Source: Lachnospiraceae bacterium
GTDB taxonomy: Bacteria; Bacillota; Clostridia; Lachnospirales; Lachnospiraceae
DNA length: 64,000 nucleotides
Assembly (NCBI GenBank): GCA_024403615.1
Contig: JAKSRM010000002.1
Span: 1-64,000, forward strand
Direction of reading: 5' to 3'
Both the position numbers and the translations under genes were made by a program. Positions 45,651-54,659 of this stretch are shown here, piece after piece; the stretch's first letter is position 1; every line of letters starts with the position of its first letter. A model generated the notes under the pieces. It saw nothing but the letters and a program-made list of their open reading frames with translations, searched no databases and was not told the origin of the DNA.

Positions 45651-46433
45651 CTATTCTGCAAAGAAATCCATGCACTCCTTTAAATGTTCATCCCAGAACT
45701 GCCAGTCATGCATTCCTTCGTACTCCACATAGGTATGGGCAACCTTTTTCTCTTCCAGATAGTTATGGAAGGAGCGGTTATTCTCGACCATATAGTCCAA
45801 GTTGCCAATCAGAACCAGAATATCAGCAAACTGATCAAAGGTTCCTTCTGCATCTTCTAATATTTTCACCAGATCATATTCGGAGCCTTTCTGCTCTTTC
45901 CATTTTCCTAAGGTCTGGTCCGTATTCACACCGATTTTCCGGATGACTCTGGAAGACCAGGCGATATCTACTACAGGAGACATAATGGCACATTTGGAGA
46001 AAATTTCCGGACGTTTAAATACGGCCTTTAACGCGCCATATCCGCCCATACTAACGCCGCATACATAATTGTCCTCTTTCTTATCGGAAAGCGGGAATAT
46101 GCCCCTTACGAAGCCCATCAGTTCCTCCAGAATAAAGTCTTCCCAACGCATGCCGTCTTTTCCGTTGGCATAAAAAGAATTGCCTACGGAAGGTATAACT
46201 AAAGCAAAACCAGCCTTTTGGGCCAATCTTAAAGCGCTGGTATTCTCTACCCACTGACTGCCGCCATCCCAGGCTCCATGAAGTAAATAAACGGTCTTAA
46301 AAGGCTGGAAGGTAAAGTTTTCTTTATAGTCCTTCACGTCTTTCATCAGATTCACTTCGTAAGGCAGATATACTTCTACCGGCACTCTGGTATTTAATAT
46401 TCTGGAATCAAATTCACATTTAAAATTAATCAT
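45651..46433 (-). CDS. Alpha/beta-hydrolase-fold esterase (EstA/esterase D-like)
   Basis: 260 aa serine hydrolase. The nucleophile elbow is GVSMGGYGAL (about residues 131-140), an oxyanion region lies at VYLLHGAWDGGSQW, and the catalytic His is probably in YEGMHDWQFWDEHL near the C terminus. No signal peptide, so cytoplasmic. Similar to tributyrin/feruloyl-type acyl esterases; the substrate is unknown. It overlaps neither neighbour and is spaced 14 bases from trhP. Confidence 0.88.
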   Translation of the reverse strand: MINFKCEFDSRILNTRVPVEVYLPYEVNLMKDVKDYKENFTFQPFKTVYLLHGAWDGGSQWVENTSALRLAQKAGFALVIPSVGNSFYANGKDGMRWEDFILEELMGFVRGIFPLSDKKEDNYVCGVSMGGYGALKAVFKRPEIFSKCAIMSPVVDIAWSSRVIRKIGVNTDQTLGKWKEQKGSEYDLVKILEDAEGTFDQFADILVLIGNLDYMVENNRSFHNYLEEKKVAHTYVEYEGMHDWQFWDEHLKECMDFFAE

Positions 46434-46447
46434 GGTTCTTTCCTAGT

Positions 46448-47713
46448 CTATTCTGCAAAGTTGGAACGGATAATATCGTATTCTTCCAAATCAGTTCCAA
46501 GGTCTACATAGAAAACCTGTTTTGGATGCGGACAACTTTCCATCGGAGCGCCCTCTTCATCTTCCATGTAACGGACGGTGGCTTCAATATTTCTTCCGTC
46601 CGGTTTCATAATTTCAACTTTATCTCCTACACAGAATTTATTTTTCTGTTCTAAACGGTATAACTTGGCACCACCTTTTTCCCGGAATTCCGTTCCTGCA
46701 ATACCTAAGAAAATCCACTCTTTTACGTAGGTATTGGCGTCATAAATCTGAGCCGTATCATCTGGTTTTCCAAAGAAGAAAGCGGTCGTATATTCCCGGT
46801 ATGTACATTTGGAAATTTCCTGTTTATAAAAGTCCAAACGGCTCTTGTATTTTTCAACATCCTCAAAGCAGTCATCAATGGCCATACGGTAAGTACGGGC
46901 AACGCTGGCTACATAGAGAGCCGTTTTCATTCTGCCTTCTACCTTAAAGCTGTTAATGCCAGCATCCATCATTTCCGGAATATGTTCTACCATGCATAAG
47001 TCCTTGGAATTGAAAATAAAAGTTCCTCTCTCATTTTCATAAACCGGCATATATTCTCCCGGTCTGGTTTCTTCCATAACGCTGTATTTCCAACGACAAG
47101 GATGGGTACAATCGCCCATGTTTCCAGAGCGGCCGGTCATATAAGCGCTCAACAAACAGCGACCGGAATAGGAAATGCACATAGCTCCATGAATAAAGCT
47201 TTCGATTTCCATGTCTTCCGGAATCTGACTTCTTAATTCCTTAATCTCTGCCAGACTCAATTCTCGGGCGCTAACCACACGGGAAGCTCCCAACTCATGC
47301 CAGAAGTTATAAGTCCCATAGTTGGTATTATTAGCCTGAGTGCTGATATGGATATCCACTTCCGGCAGAACTTTCTTTGCCAACATGAAAATTCCCGGGT
47401 CAGAAATAATCAGGGCGTCGATGCCCACATCTTTCAGTTCCTCAAAGTATTTTTCTGCCTCATCTAAGTCCTTGTTATGGGCAAGAATGTTTGCCGTTAC
47501 AAATACTCTTACATTGTGGTCATGGGCGAACTTTACGCCCTCTTTCATGTCCTCTAAAGAGAAATTATGAGCATGGGCGCGAAGAGAAAAGGCTTCGCCG
47601 CCGATGTATACTGCATCCGCTCCATAAAGTACTGCAATTTTTAATACCGGAAGGCTTCCTGCCGGCATCAGCAATTCTGGTTTATTTTGTTTTAATCTAT
47701 CGTTTGTTATCAC
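46448..47713 (-). CDS. trhP: U32-family tRNA U34 hydroxylation protein (TrhP/YrrO type)
   Basis: 421 aa. Annotated families name it a U32 peptidase, but TrhP-type proteins make 5-hydroxyuridine at tRNA position 34 from prephenate. N-terminal ELLMPAGSLPVLKIAVLYGADAVYIGG and the family Cys motif (SYSGRCLLSAYMTGRSGNMGDCTHPCRW) support the call, the latter probably holding an iron-sulfur centre. The adjacent trmR methylates ho5U34 to mo5U34, so the two act in sequence. B. subtilis has the same neighbourhood (yrrM-yrrN-yrrO). Confidence 0.88.
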   Translation of the reverse strand: MITNDRLKQNKPELLMPAGSLPVLKIAVLYGADAVYIGGEAFSLRAHAHNFSLEDMKEGVKFAHDHNVRVFVTANILAHNKDLDEAEKYFEELKDVGIDALIISDPGIFMLAKKVLPEVDIHISTQANNTNYGTYNFWHELGASRVVSARELSLAEIKELRSQIPEDMEIESFIHGAMCISYSGRCLLSAYMTGRSGNMGDCTHPCRWKYSVMEETRPGEYMPVYENERGTFIFNSKDLCMVEHIPEMMDAGINSFKVEGRMKTALYVASVARTYRMAIDDCFEDVEKYKSRLDFYKQEISKCTYREYTTAFFFGKPDDTAQIYDANTYVKEWIFLGIAGTEFREKGGAKLYRLEQKNKFCVGDKVEIMKPDGRNIEATVRYMEDEEGAPMESCPHPKQVFYVDLGTDLEEYDIIRSNFAE

Positions 47714-47717
47714 TGTT

Positions 47718-48368
47718 TCACCGTATCTTTCTGCTCACGGTAACGCCATCGCCCACTGTAAGCATCGTTGTTTCCAGATTTTCGTTATGTTTTACTTCCC
47801 AGATAAACCCCCTCATCCGTTCATGAATGGTCCGCTGCCGTCTTGGCGTAATGTACCGGGAATCAATAATATCCCCTTCCTGAAGGACGTTGTCTGCAAT
47901 CAGCAGACCACCTACTGGCATCAACTCCAATAAAGTTGGAAGCATGTGGATGTACTGGGCCTTCGGGCCATCTAAAAAAATCAAATCATAGGAACCGCTA
48001 CAAGTTTTGATGCTTTCTGCAGCATCCCCTTCCATCAGGTTGATTTTAATGGTTTTATCTTTCGTATATTCTGCAATGTTTTTTCTAGCTTCCACCAACC
48101 GCGGCTCGTAATTTTCCATGGTCACGATTTCTTTCAAGCTTTCCGAATTGTCCGCAAAAAACAAGGTGGAATACCCAATTCCGGTTCCAATTTCCAGAAG
48201 ACGTTCCGGTTTCGAAAGATGCAAAAGCAACCGTAAAAAGCTTTCCATTTCCCGGCGAATAATCGGAACCCCAGTTTCTTCTGCAAACTGACGTAAGTCT
48301 TCAAAAAAAGGCTTTCCCTCCGGTTCCAGAGAATGCAGATATTTTGTTAAATTCTCATCTACTATCAT
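47718..48368 (-). CDS. trmR: tRNA 5-hydroxyuridine methyltransferase (YrrM type)
   Basis: 216 aa SAM-dependent O-methyltransferase of the catechol-O-MT fold. SAM motif I is LLEIGTGIGYSTLFFA, motif II YDLIFLDGPKAQY with the metal-binding Asp, and ADNVLQEGDIIDS follows. Position beside trhP matches YrrM/TrmR, which makes 5-methoxyuridine at the tRNA wobble base. A new transcript may begin here, since a terminator-like hairpin lies just upstream. Confidence 0.88.
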   Translation of the reverse strand: MIVDENLTKYLHSLEPEGKPFFEDLRQFAEETGVPIIRREMESFLRLLLHLSKPERLLEIGTGIGYSTLFFADNSESLKEIVTMENYEPRLVEARKNIAEYTKDKTIKINLMEGDAAESIKTCSGSYDLIFLDGPKAQYIHMLPTLLELMPVGGLLIADNVLQEGDIIDSRYITPRRQRTIHERMRGFIWEVKHNENLETTMLTVGDGVTVSRKIR

Positions 48369-48381
48369 GTTTCAAATTATA

Positions 48382-48411
48382 AACGAAAAGCACCTCTATT
48401 TGAAGTGCTTT
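48382..48411 (-). terminator. Terminator of the MltG-like gene
   Basis: A 10-bp stem (48387-48396 with 48402-48411, one G.U pair on the minus strand), loop of five bases, followed by TTTTCGTTT. It separates the MltG-like/RNase J side from trmR. Confidence 0.75.
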
Positions 48412-48439
48412 CCAAACCATTTCTTATAAATTTCCCAGC

Positions 48440-49000
48440 TTATTCTTCCATCGTTCCATCGGAGTAGTCATATCCGGAAAGGATGTTAATTAATTTTTCT
48501 GTAGTGAAGGAAGGACTTACTTTATAAGTTCCCGGAACATATTTCGCATCGTAAATATAGGTTCTGAATTTATAAAGTTTCTTGTCTTGAATACAGCCCG
48601 CATCAAATAAGAGCTCTGCCACTTCTTCGTCGGTGATTCCTTCGTTAATGGTAATTTCTGTTTTTGTCTTATTGGTTGGGTCTAACGCAGTATCGTAAAA
48701 CAGTTTAAAGGTCAGCAAGAACGCTACTACACAAAGAGCTATTACAAATACGGCAATGGCCAAACGAACTACAACTTTTACGCCTTTGCCTTTTCTAGCT
48801 TCTGCGATTGCCTTTTTGCGTCTGTTTGCTACTTCTTTATTTCTCTGTGCAGTCGTTGCCTGTCTTTTCTTGATTTCAGCGACGTCGTCAGATCTGTATC
48901 TCTCAGAATTTTCGCGGATGGTTCCTGTACCGTTTGCCGGTTCACTATTCATATTCTGTCCCCTGCTTCCGCTGGCTCTGGTTCTTCTTTCGTATGCCAT
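48440..49000 (-). CDS. Short MltG/YceG-like protein without catalytic domain
   Basis: 186 aa: basic cytoplasmic N terminus (about 1-75), one membrane helix (about 76-99), then a LysM-like segment (TEITINEGITDEEVAELLFDAGCIQD, YVPGTYKVSPSFTTEKLINILSG) matching the N-terminal part of MltG, the lytic transglycosylase that ends glycan strands. MltG is about 340-360 aa; here the sequence stops before the YceG catalytic domain. B. subtilis has full mltG (yrrL) at this locus next to yrrM. Possibly a regulator, a partner of another MltG, or a truncation. Confidence 0.72.
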   Translation of the reverse strand: MAYERRTRASGSRGQNMNSEPANGTGTIRENSERYRSDDVAEIKKRQATTAQRNKEVANRRKKAIAEARKGKGVKVVVRLAIAVFVIALCVVAFLLTFKLFYDTALDPTNKTKTEITINEGITDEEVAELLFDAGCIQDKKLYKFRTYIYDAKYVPGTYKVSPSFTTEKLINILSGYDYSDGTMEE

Positions 49001-49009
49001 GATAATCTC

Positions 49010-50794
49010 CTACTCAACTTCCAATATAAACGGCAAAATCATCGGCCACTTATGGTTCTGCTTCCGAAGATACTTCTTGACCTCGTCTGCAATGATCATC
49101 TTTGCCTTTCCTCTGTTGTAGTGATTTTTCGTTAAATAATCAACTAAAGTATTATAAATGATTGCCCGTACTTCTTCAATAAGTTTTTCGCTTTCTCCCT
49201 CATAAGCCCATCCTCGAGTAAAAACTTCCGGTCCGGAAACAACAAACTTATTTTCCACATCCAGACATACCGAAACAATCAGCATTCCCCGCTCGGAAAG
49301 GTCTTTTCGGTCTTCCAAAATCGTTCTTCCTACATCCTCTACGCCAGAGCTATCTACATAGATTCCTCCGGACTGGACGTGATCCACAACCTGGCCTTTT
49401 TTCTCGCTCAGTTCCAGCACATCTCCCGTGTCAATAAGAAATACGTTATTCTTATTATACCCCATATTGTGTGCAATTTGTGCATTCGCAACACGATGAC
49501 GATATTCTCCGTGAACCGGAATAATATATTTTGGTTTCAAAAGGGCGTATACCAGTTTAATTTCTTCCTGGCAGGCGTGGCCGGATACATGGGTCTGTTC
49601 AAAAATAACCTTTGCACCCAGTACCGATAACTCATTCATAACGTTGGATACGGCCTTCTCATTTCCCGGAATCGGATTGGAGGAGAAAATAACCACGTCG
49701 TTGGATTTAATATCGATTTTCTTATGGTTTTGGGCCGCCATTCTGGAAAGAGCCGCCATACTCTCTCCCTGACTACCAGTAGTAATAATTACAATTTTAT
49801 TATCTGGATAATTTCCCATTTCGTCGATAGAAATCAGCGTATTCTTCGGCATATTGATGTAGCCTAATTCAGTGGCTGTTTCAATAACATTCAGCATGGA
49901 ACGGCCTTCCAGAATAACTTTCCGCTTGAATTTATAGGCGGAATTGATTGCCTGCTGCACACGATCTACGTTGGAAGCAAAGGTTGCAATAATAATTCGC
50001 TCCTTCTGATGCTCTGCAAATAGATTATCAAACCGTTCTCCTACGGTGGTCTCGCTCATAGTATAGCCAGACCTTTGCGCGTTAGTAGAATCACATAAAA
50101 CCGCCAAAACTCCCTTCTGCCCCAGTTCTGCCATTCTCCATAGGTCGATGGCATCTCCATAAACCGGCGTGTAATCCACTTTAAAATCACCGGTATGCAA
50201 AATTAAGCCGGCTGGGGTACGAATGGCAATAGCCGCTGCGTCAGAAATACTATGATTGGTACGAATAAATTCTACCTTGAAATCACTAACATAGAATTTC
50301 TGACCGTAATCTACAACTTTCAGTTTTGCTTTATCCAAAAGTCCCGCTTCCGCCAGCTTTTTCTGGATTAAAGCGATGGATAATTTCGTTCCATAAATCG
50401 GCACATTGATTTCCTTCAGAATATGAGGGATAGCGCCAATATGGTCTTCGTGTCCATGAGTAATAAATAAAGCCTTTACTTTCGACTTATGCTGTTTCAG
50501 ATACGTAATATCCGGAATAATCAGGTCGATTCCCAAAAGGGTATCATCCGCAAACGCCATACCACAGTCAATCAGTACAATGTTTTCATTGTACTCAATG
50601 GCCGTCATATTCATACCAATCTGTTCCATTCCACCCAGTGGGATGATTTTTAATTTTTCAATTTTTGCTTGTTGCTTTTTTGCAGACCGTTTTTTCGCTG
50701 TCTGTTTTTTTGCGCTTTGTTTCTTCGTCGTCTGCTTATTTATAGACGGCGAAATAACGGGCTTATTCTGCCCGGTTCCTTTACTTCTAGCCAT
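49010..50794 (-). CDS. rnj: Ribonuclease J with Lys-rich N-terminal tail
   Basis: 594 aa metallo-beta-lactamase/beta-CASP RNase with 5'-exo- and endonuclease activity. The catalytic HGHEDHIG is near residue 115, GLILHTGDFKVD and SSNPIPGNE follow, and the C-terminal domain is present. The first 45 residues are an extra Lys/Gln/Ala-rich tail (TKKQSAKKQTAKKRSAKKQQAK) that is not part of the enzyme fold and may bind RNA or ribosomes. Start chosen at ATG 50794 with AGGAGG-like site. It lies between MltG-like and DUF1292 genes. Confidence 0.95.
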   Translation of the reverse strand: MARSKGTGQNKPVISPSINKQTTKKQSAKKQTAKKRSAKKQQAKIEKLKIIPLGGMEQIGMNMTAIEYNENIVLIDCGMAFADDTLLGIDLIIPDITYLKQHKSKVKALFITHGHEDHIGAIPHILKEINVPIYGTKLSIALIQKKLAEAGLLDKAKLKVVDYGQKFYVSDFKVEFIRTNHSISDAAAIAIRTPAGLILHTGDFKVDYTPVYGDAIDLWRMAELGQKGVLAVLCDSTNAQRSGYTMSETTVGERFDNLFAEHQKERIIIATFASNVDRVQQAINSAYKFKRKVILEGRSMLNVIETATELGYINMPKNTLISIDEMGNYPDNKIVIITTGSQGESMAALSRMAAQNHKKIDIKSNDVVIFSSNPIPGNEKAVSNVMNELSVLGAKVIFEQTHVSGHACQEEIKLVYALLKPKYIIPVHGEYRHRVANAQIAHNMGYNKNNVFLIDTGDVLELSEKKGQVVDHVQSGGIYVDSSGVEDVGRTILEDRKDLSERGMLIVSVCLDVENKFVVSGPEVFTRGWAYEGESEKLIEEVRAIIYNTLVDYLTKNHYNRGKAKMIIADEVKKYLRKQNHKWPMILPFILEVE

Positions 50795-50818
50795 AATCCT
50801 CCTTGTGCAACAATAAAA

Positions 50819-50886
50819 GCATATGGATATGCCCTTATCAAAACACTAAAATAACGGGTTGAGATCCAACCCTGAATATATATTCA
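50819..50886 (-). terminator. Three palindromes between DUF1292 and RNase J genes
   Basis: GCATATGGATATGC (50819-50832), GGGTTG-N5-CAACCC (50856-50872) and TGAATATATATTCA (50873-50886) lie in tandem. The first two read on the minus strand as small hairpins followed by TTTTATTG and GTTATTTTAG, so one may end the ireB-ruvX-DUF1292 transcript. A 5'-leader role in RNase J control is also possible. Confidence 0.5.
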
Positions 50887-50923
50887 TGGTCGCGGTCCTG
50901 TTCGCCGGTGCCGCATCCAAAAA

Positions 50924-51184
50924 TTAAATCAATTCCTCGTCTTCTAAAAGCTCTGCAAAAATATCGGCTAAAGCTTCCAGTTCATTATCGTCTTCTACGA
51001 ATTCATATACAGCTTCGGCATCTTCCGGTGCAGATAAATCTTTCAAAATAAAAGCATCGGTTTCTTCTTCCATGCTGTCACATACCAGAAGATATTTTAC
51101 ATTGTTGAGCATCGTTTCCTCTACAACGTAAAATTCATCTTTTTCGCCATCTTCATTTGTAAAAACAATTTTATTATCTTCCAT
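50924..51184 (-). CDS. DUF1292 (UPF0473/YrzB) family protein
   Basis: 86 aa small acidic protein with the DUF1292 pattern: VFTNEDGEKDEFYVVEE at the start, YLLVCDSMEEETDAFILKDL in the middle and an acidic tail. Function unknown. The order ireB-ruvX-DUF1292 is the same as yrzL-yrrK-yrzB of B. subtilis. Confidence 0.93.
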   Translation of the reverse strand: MEDNKIVFTNEDGEKDEFYVVEETMLNNVKYLLVCDSMEEETDAFILKDLSAPEDAEAVYEFVEDDNELEALADIFAELLEDEELI

Positions 51185-51252
51185 TTTATCAATTTCCTTT
51201 GTATCAATAATACCTGTAGCGCCCGCCTTGTGTCAAATTTCTTTTCTTACGC

Positions 51253-51681
51253 TTATTTTTGCAGATTTTGATTATGCAAATAATCTTCTAAAATATGGCA
51301 GGCAGCCAACTGATCTACATACTTTTTCATTTCCGAACGTTTAATCTGCATTTCTTCCAGTTCTTCTTCTGCTGCCGTAGTGGTATAACGTTCATCAACC
51401 ATAATAACTTCTAAGCCCGTTCTGGCCTTTAGTTTTTCAGCAAAATCCAAACAAAGCTGTGCCCGGTCCCCAACAGAATCATCGGTCATTAAAGGCAAAC
51501 CTAAAACGATTTTTTCCACGTTATTCTCTTTTATCAACTCTTCAATTCTGGCCAGAGTCTTCCGCAACTTGTTTTCGCCAGACCGGATAATCGTTTCTGT
51601 CGGCTGGGCGGTCAGGAGCAGTTCATCACTCATAGCTACTCCAACGGTTTTCGACCCATAATCCAGACCCATAATTCTCAT
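51253..51681 (-). CDS. ruvX: Putative pre-16S rRNA nuclease RuvX/YqgF
   Basis: 142 aa RNase H-fold nuclease (YqgF), implicated in 16S rRNA 5'-end processing. Family motifs are MGLDYGSKTVGVA (catalytic Asp), IVLGLPLMTDDSVG, and MVDERYTTTAAEEEL with a catalytic Asp/Glu. ATG 51681 has an AGGAG site at 8 bases; a longer frame to 51720 is less likely. Sits between ireB and DUF1292. Confidence 0.95.
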   Translation of the reverse strand: MRIMGLDYGSKTVGVAMSDELLLTAQPTETIIRSGENKLRKTLARIEELIKENNVEKIVLGLPLMTDDSVGDRAQLCLDFAEKLKARTGLEVIMVDERYTTTAAEEELEEMQIKRSEMKKYVDQLAACHILEDYLHNQNLQK

Positions 51682-51723
51682 GTATCGTTCTCCTAGATGA
51701 AAGCCCCTAAATAGGCCCACAAT

Positions 51724-51764
51724 AAAATAAAAAGCTCTGCTATGAATTTTATCACAGCAGAGCT
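51724..51764 (-). terminator. Terminator-like hairpin after ireB
   Basis: A 9-bp stem AGCTCTGCT (51733-51741) / AGCAGAGCT (51756-51764), followed on the minus strand by TTTTTATTTTATT. It lies 11 bases past the ireB stop and so limits readthrough into ruvX. Confidence 0.88.
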
Positions 51765-51775
51765 ACTTCAGGCAA

Positions 51776-52039
51776 TTATTTCAGTTTGTTGTCAATGTAG
51801 AATCTTATGGCCTCTTCAATTAATTCGTCTCGTTCTACTTTGGCAATCATTCCTCTGGCATTGTTATGACTGGTAATATAAGTAGGGTCACCAGACATAA
51901 TATAACCAACAATCTGGTTTACCGGGTCATACCCTTTCTCTGCTAACGCTTTATAAACTCTTTCAAAAACTTCTTCTACGGTCGGAAGTTCTTCTTTTGG
52001 GATCTTATAGTGCTGTGTGTAATCTAAATTGTTCTCCAT
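51776..52039 (-). CDS. ireB: IreB-family regulatory phosphoprotein (UPF0297/YrzL)
   Basis: 87 aa. IreB is the substrate of the PASTA kinase IreK/PrkC and phosphatase IreP in enterococci, linked to cephalosporin resistance and envelope stress. The YTQHYKIPKEELPTVEEVFERVYKALAEKGYDPVNQIVGYIMSGDPTYITSH core is typical, including the Thr-rich phosphorylation region near the N terminus. ATG 52039 has an AAAGGTGAT site. Promoter at 52105-52133. Confidence 0.93.
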   Translation of the reverse strand: MENNLDYTQHYKIPKEELPTVEEVFERVYKALAEKGYDPVNQIVGYIMSGDPTYITSHNNARGMIAKVERDELIEEAIRFYIDNKLK

Positions 52040-52104
52040 AATTATCACCTTTGGTATTTCTTGTAAAATTTATGTAACAATTTTGTAAACATTTCTTTTT
52101 ATTT

Positions 52105-52133
52105 ATTCTACACTCGTATTTTCAAAAAATCAA
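52105..52133 (-). promoter_or_regulatory. SigA promoter of ireB
   Basis: On the minus strand TTGATT (52128-52133), 17-base spacer, TAGAAT (52105-52110), 65 bases upstream of the ireB ATG. The gap to mtaB (52040-52163) shows no other structure. Confidence 0.65.
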
Positions 52134-52163
52134 GTAATAATAAGGATTTTTTCAATACAAGGT

Positions 52164-53453
52164 CTACAGCAGAACCCATTCCCCTTCTGCAAATATTGCA
52201 TTTTGTGGTGTAAATGTTACGATTTTATTAATTTCTATTTTATTTGACCTTAAGCCAGCCTTAACGTAATCCTTTGTGAAACCAATCTGATATTTTTCGC
52301 CTTGAATCATTTTTTCTTCTTCCACAAGAATTTCCAGTTTCTGTCCGATATGGGCCCGTACAAATTCTTCCGTAAGATGATTGGTGGTCTGCATCATCTG
52401 GGCTACTCTGTTTGCCTTTTCCGCTTTGGATAACTGTCCTTTCATCAAATCTGCCCGGGTTCCTTTTCTTCTGGAATATGGGAAAACATGACTTTCCGCA
52501 AAAGCAATTTTTTCTGCAAAAGCTCTGGATTCTTCAAAATTCTCTTCGCTTTCTCCAGCAAATCCTACAATAATATCTGTCGTAATCGCCGGATTCTCAA
52601 AAGCCTTCCGTAACAATTCTACTGCCTTCGCATACTCTTCCGGCGTATAATGCCGGTTCATAGCTTTCAGCGTTTCCTGACAACCGCTCTGAAGAGAAAG
52701 ATGGAAATGCGGACATATTTTCCTGCAAGAAGCAATAGTTTTTACAAACTCTTCTGTAATCAGACTAACTTCCAGGCTTCCTAAACGGATTCTTTCAATC
52801 CCTTCTATTTCATTTACCTTTTGGATCAAGTCTGCCAACGCCTTCGGGCCATCTTTCTGGTAATCGCTGATATCGATTCCCGTAAGGACGATTTCTTTAT
52901 ACCCATTTTCCGCCAAAGTCTTAATTTCATCTAAGACATCTTCCTGGGCACGGCTTCTGCTTCGGCCTCGTAAAAACGGAATAATACAATAAGAACAGAA
53001 CCGGTTACAACCGTCCTGAATTTTTACATAAGCCCGAACATGACTTCCTTGATTGGTAATGGTCTGGTCTTCGTAGTCCGTACAATGGGTCAGATCATCT
53101 ACTAAAACCTTTTCCTGTTGCCGTTCCGCAATCAAACTTAAAATACGAGACTTTTCGTTATTTCCTACGACGTAGTCAACAGCCCCATCCTTCAACAGTT
53201 CCTCTTTTGCCTCCTGAGCAAAACATCCACAAGCGATGACCGTCGCATCTGGATTGATTTTTTTGCATCGATGGAGCATCTGGCGGGACTTTCTTGCAGC
53301 TTCCGCCGTTACAGAGCAGGTATTCACAATATAGACATCGCAAAAGTCAGAAAACTGAGCAATCTCAAAATTTTCATTTAAGAACTGCTCAGCTACTGCT
53401 TGGCTTTCATATGAATTAACTTTACAACCTAAAGTATGAAACGCTACTTTCAT
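52164..53453 (-). CDS. mtaB: tRNA t6A37 methylthiotransferase
   Basis: Radical SAM enzyme that converts N6-threonylcarbamoyladenosine-37 to its 2-methylthio form. 429 aa: N-terminal UPF0004 domain with three Cys (TLGCKVNSYES, NTCSVTAEAAR, CGCFAQE) for one cluster, radical SAM CxxxCxxC at NRFCSYCIIPFLRGRSRSR, and a C-terminal TRAM-like domain (LEILVEEE). Its ATG overlaps the thiI stop (TGATG), so the genes are coupled. Supply of sulfur from the adjacent iscS fits. Confidence 0.96.
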   Translation of the reverse strand: MKVAFHTLGCKVNSYESQAVAEQFLNENFEIAQFSDFCDVYIVNTCSVTAEAARKSRQMLHRCKKINPDATVIACGCFAQEAKEELLKDGAVDYVVGNNEKSRILSLIAERQQEKVLVDDLTHCTDYEDQTITNQGSHVRAYVKIQDGCNRFCSYCIIPFLRGRSRSRAQEDVLDEIKTLAENGYKEIVLTGIDISDYQKDGPKALADLIQKVNEIEGIERIRLGSLEVSLITEEFVKTIASCRKICPHFHLSLQSGCQETLKAMNRHYTPEEYAKAVELLRKAFENPAITTDIIVGFAGESEENFEESRAFAEKIAFAESHVFPYSRRKGTRADLMKGQLSKAEKANRVAQMMQTTNHLTEEFVRAHIGQKLEILVEEEKMIQGEKYQIGFTKDYVKAGLRSNKIEINKIVTFTPQNAIFAEGEWVLL

Positions 53454-54631
53454 CAGATTTCTATTACTTCCGTAGTTTCAATTGCTCGTTCCATGAGCTC
53501 ATCAATGATGCTGTCTAATTTATGTTCGCTCTTTACGATGCGATCCAGTTTCGGCTTTGTTACCGGATGTTTCGCTACGAAAATCGTACAGCAGTCTTCA
53601 TAAGGAAGAATGGATGTCTCATAAGCATCTATTTTTTCTGAAATTGCAACAATATCTAATTTATCAAATGCGCAAAGCGGACGATAAACCGGTAAGGTGC
53701 AAACTTCATTGGTTACTAACATACTCTGCATGGTCTGGCTAGCTACCTGTCCAATAGATTCGCCGGTAACCAGGCCTAAACAATCATTTTTAATTGCGAA
53801 ATGTTCTGCCAGGCGCATCATGAACCGGCGCATAATAATGGTCAGTTCGTCATGTGGACAGATTTCGTAAATTTTCATTTGGATTTCCGTAAAGTTTACG
53901 ACATGGAGTTTAATCGGTCCGGAATAACGAGAAATAATCTTCGCCAGATCTACAACCTTCTGTTTCGCTCTTTCGCTGGTATAAGGAGGCGCATGGAAAT
54001 AAATTGCATCCACGCTGACGCCTCGTTTGGCAATCATATATCCTGCAACCGGAGAATCAATTCCGCCGGAAAGAAGCAGCATGGCTTTTCCACTGGAGCC
54101 TACCGGCATTCCGCTTAAGCCTTCAATGGCTTTAGAATAAATATTTACATCATATGGACGGATTTCGATATTAATCATGATTTCCGGGTCATGAACATCT
54201 ACTTTCATATTTGGAAACTCATTCAGAACCGTTTCTCCAATGGATTCGTTTACTTCTACGGAAGTCATTGGAAAGGCTTTGTCAGCACGACGGCAGTTTG
54301 CCTTAAAGGTATGTTCTTCTAACATATCATAGGTGTTTTTCAGATGTTCATTTACTGCCTGGGCAATGTCTTCAAAGCCCATCTTATCGTACTGGTCCAT
54401 CGGGCAGATCCATGCAATACCAAAAACTTTGGTAAGGGCAGAAATCGCCTCATCATAATCGTTTTCATCATAGGTTACATAAACACGGCCCTGCGCCTTG
54501 CGGACACTAGCTCCTCCCGGAAGTACCTTCAACGCACTGTTAATATTTCGAACCAGCATATCTTCAAAAATATACCGGTTTTTTCCTTTCACACCAATCT
54601 CGGAATACTTGATTAATAATTTTTTATCCAT
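53453..54631 (-). CDS. thiI: tRNA 4-thiouridine synthetase ThiI
   Basis: Adenylates U8 of tRNA and transfers sulfur to it. 392 aa: N-terminal ferredoxin-like and THUMP domains (about 1-165), then a PP-loop AANH domain with LLSGGIDSPVAGYMIAKRG (about 183-201). It lacks the C-terminal rhodanese domain found in enterobacterial ThiI, as is usual in Firmicutes, and so depends on a dedicated cysteine desulfurase, here encoded next door. Gene order iscS-thiI-mtaB. Confidence 0.96.
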   Translation of the reverse strand: MDKKLLIKYSEIGVKGKNRYIFEDMLVRNINSALKVLPGGASVRKAQGRVYVTYDENDYDEAISALTKVFGIAWICPMDQYDKMGFEDIAQAVNEHLKNTYDMLEEHTFKANCRRADKAFPMTSVEVNESIGETVLNEFPNMKVDVHDPEIMINIEIRPYDVNIYSKAIEGLSGMPVGSSGKAMLLLSGGIDSPVAGYMIAKRGVSVDAIYFHAPPYTSERAKQKVVDLAKIISRYSGPIKLHVVNFTEIQMKIYEICPHDELTIIMRRFMMRLAEHFAIKNDCLGLVTGESIGQVASQTMQSMLVTNEVCTLPVYRPLCAFDKLDIVAISEKIDAYETSILPYEDCCTIFVAKHPVTKPKLDRIVKSEHKLDSIIDELMERAIETTEVIEI

Positions 54632-54659
54632 AAATACCTCTATCTAAAAGATTTTCTTC

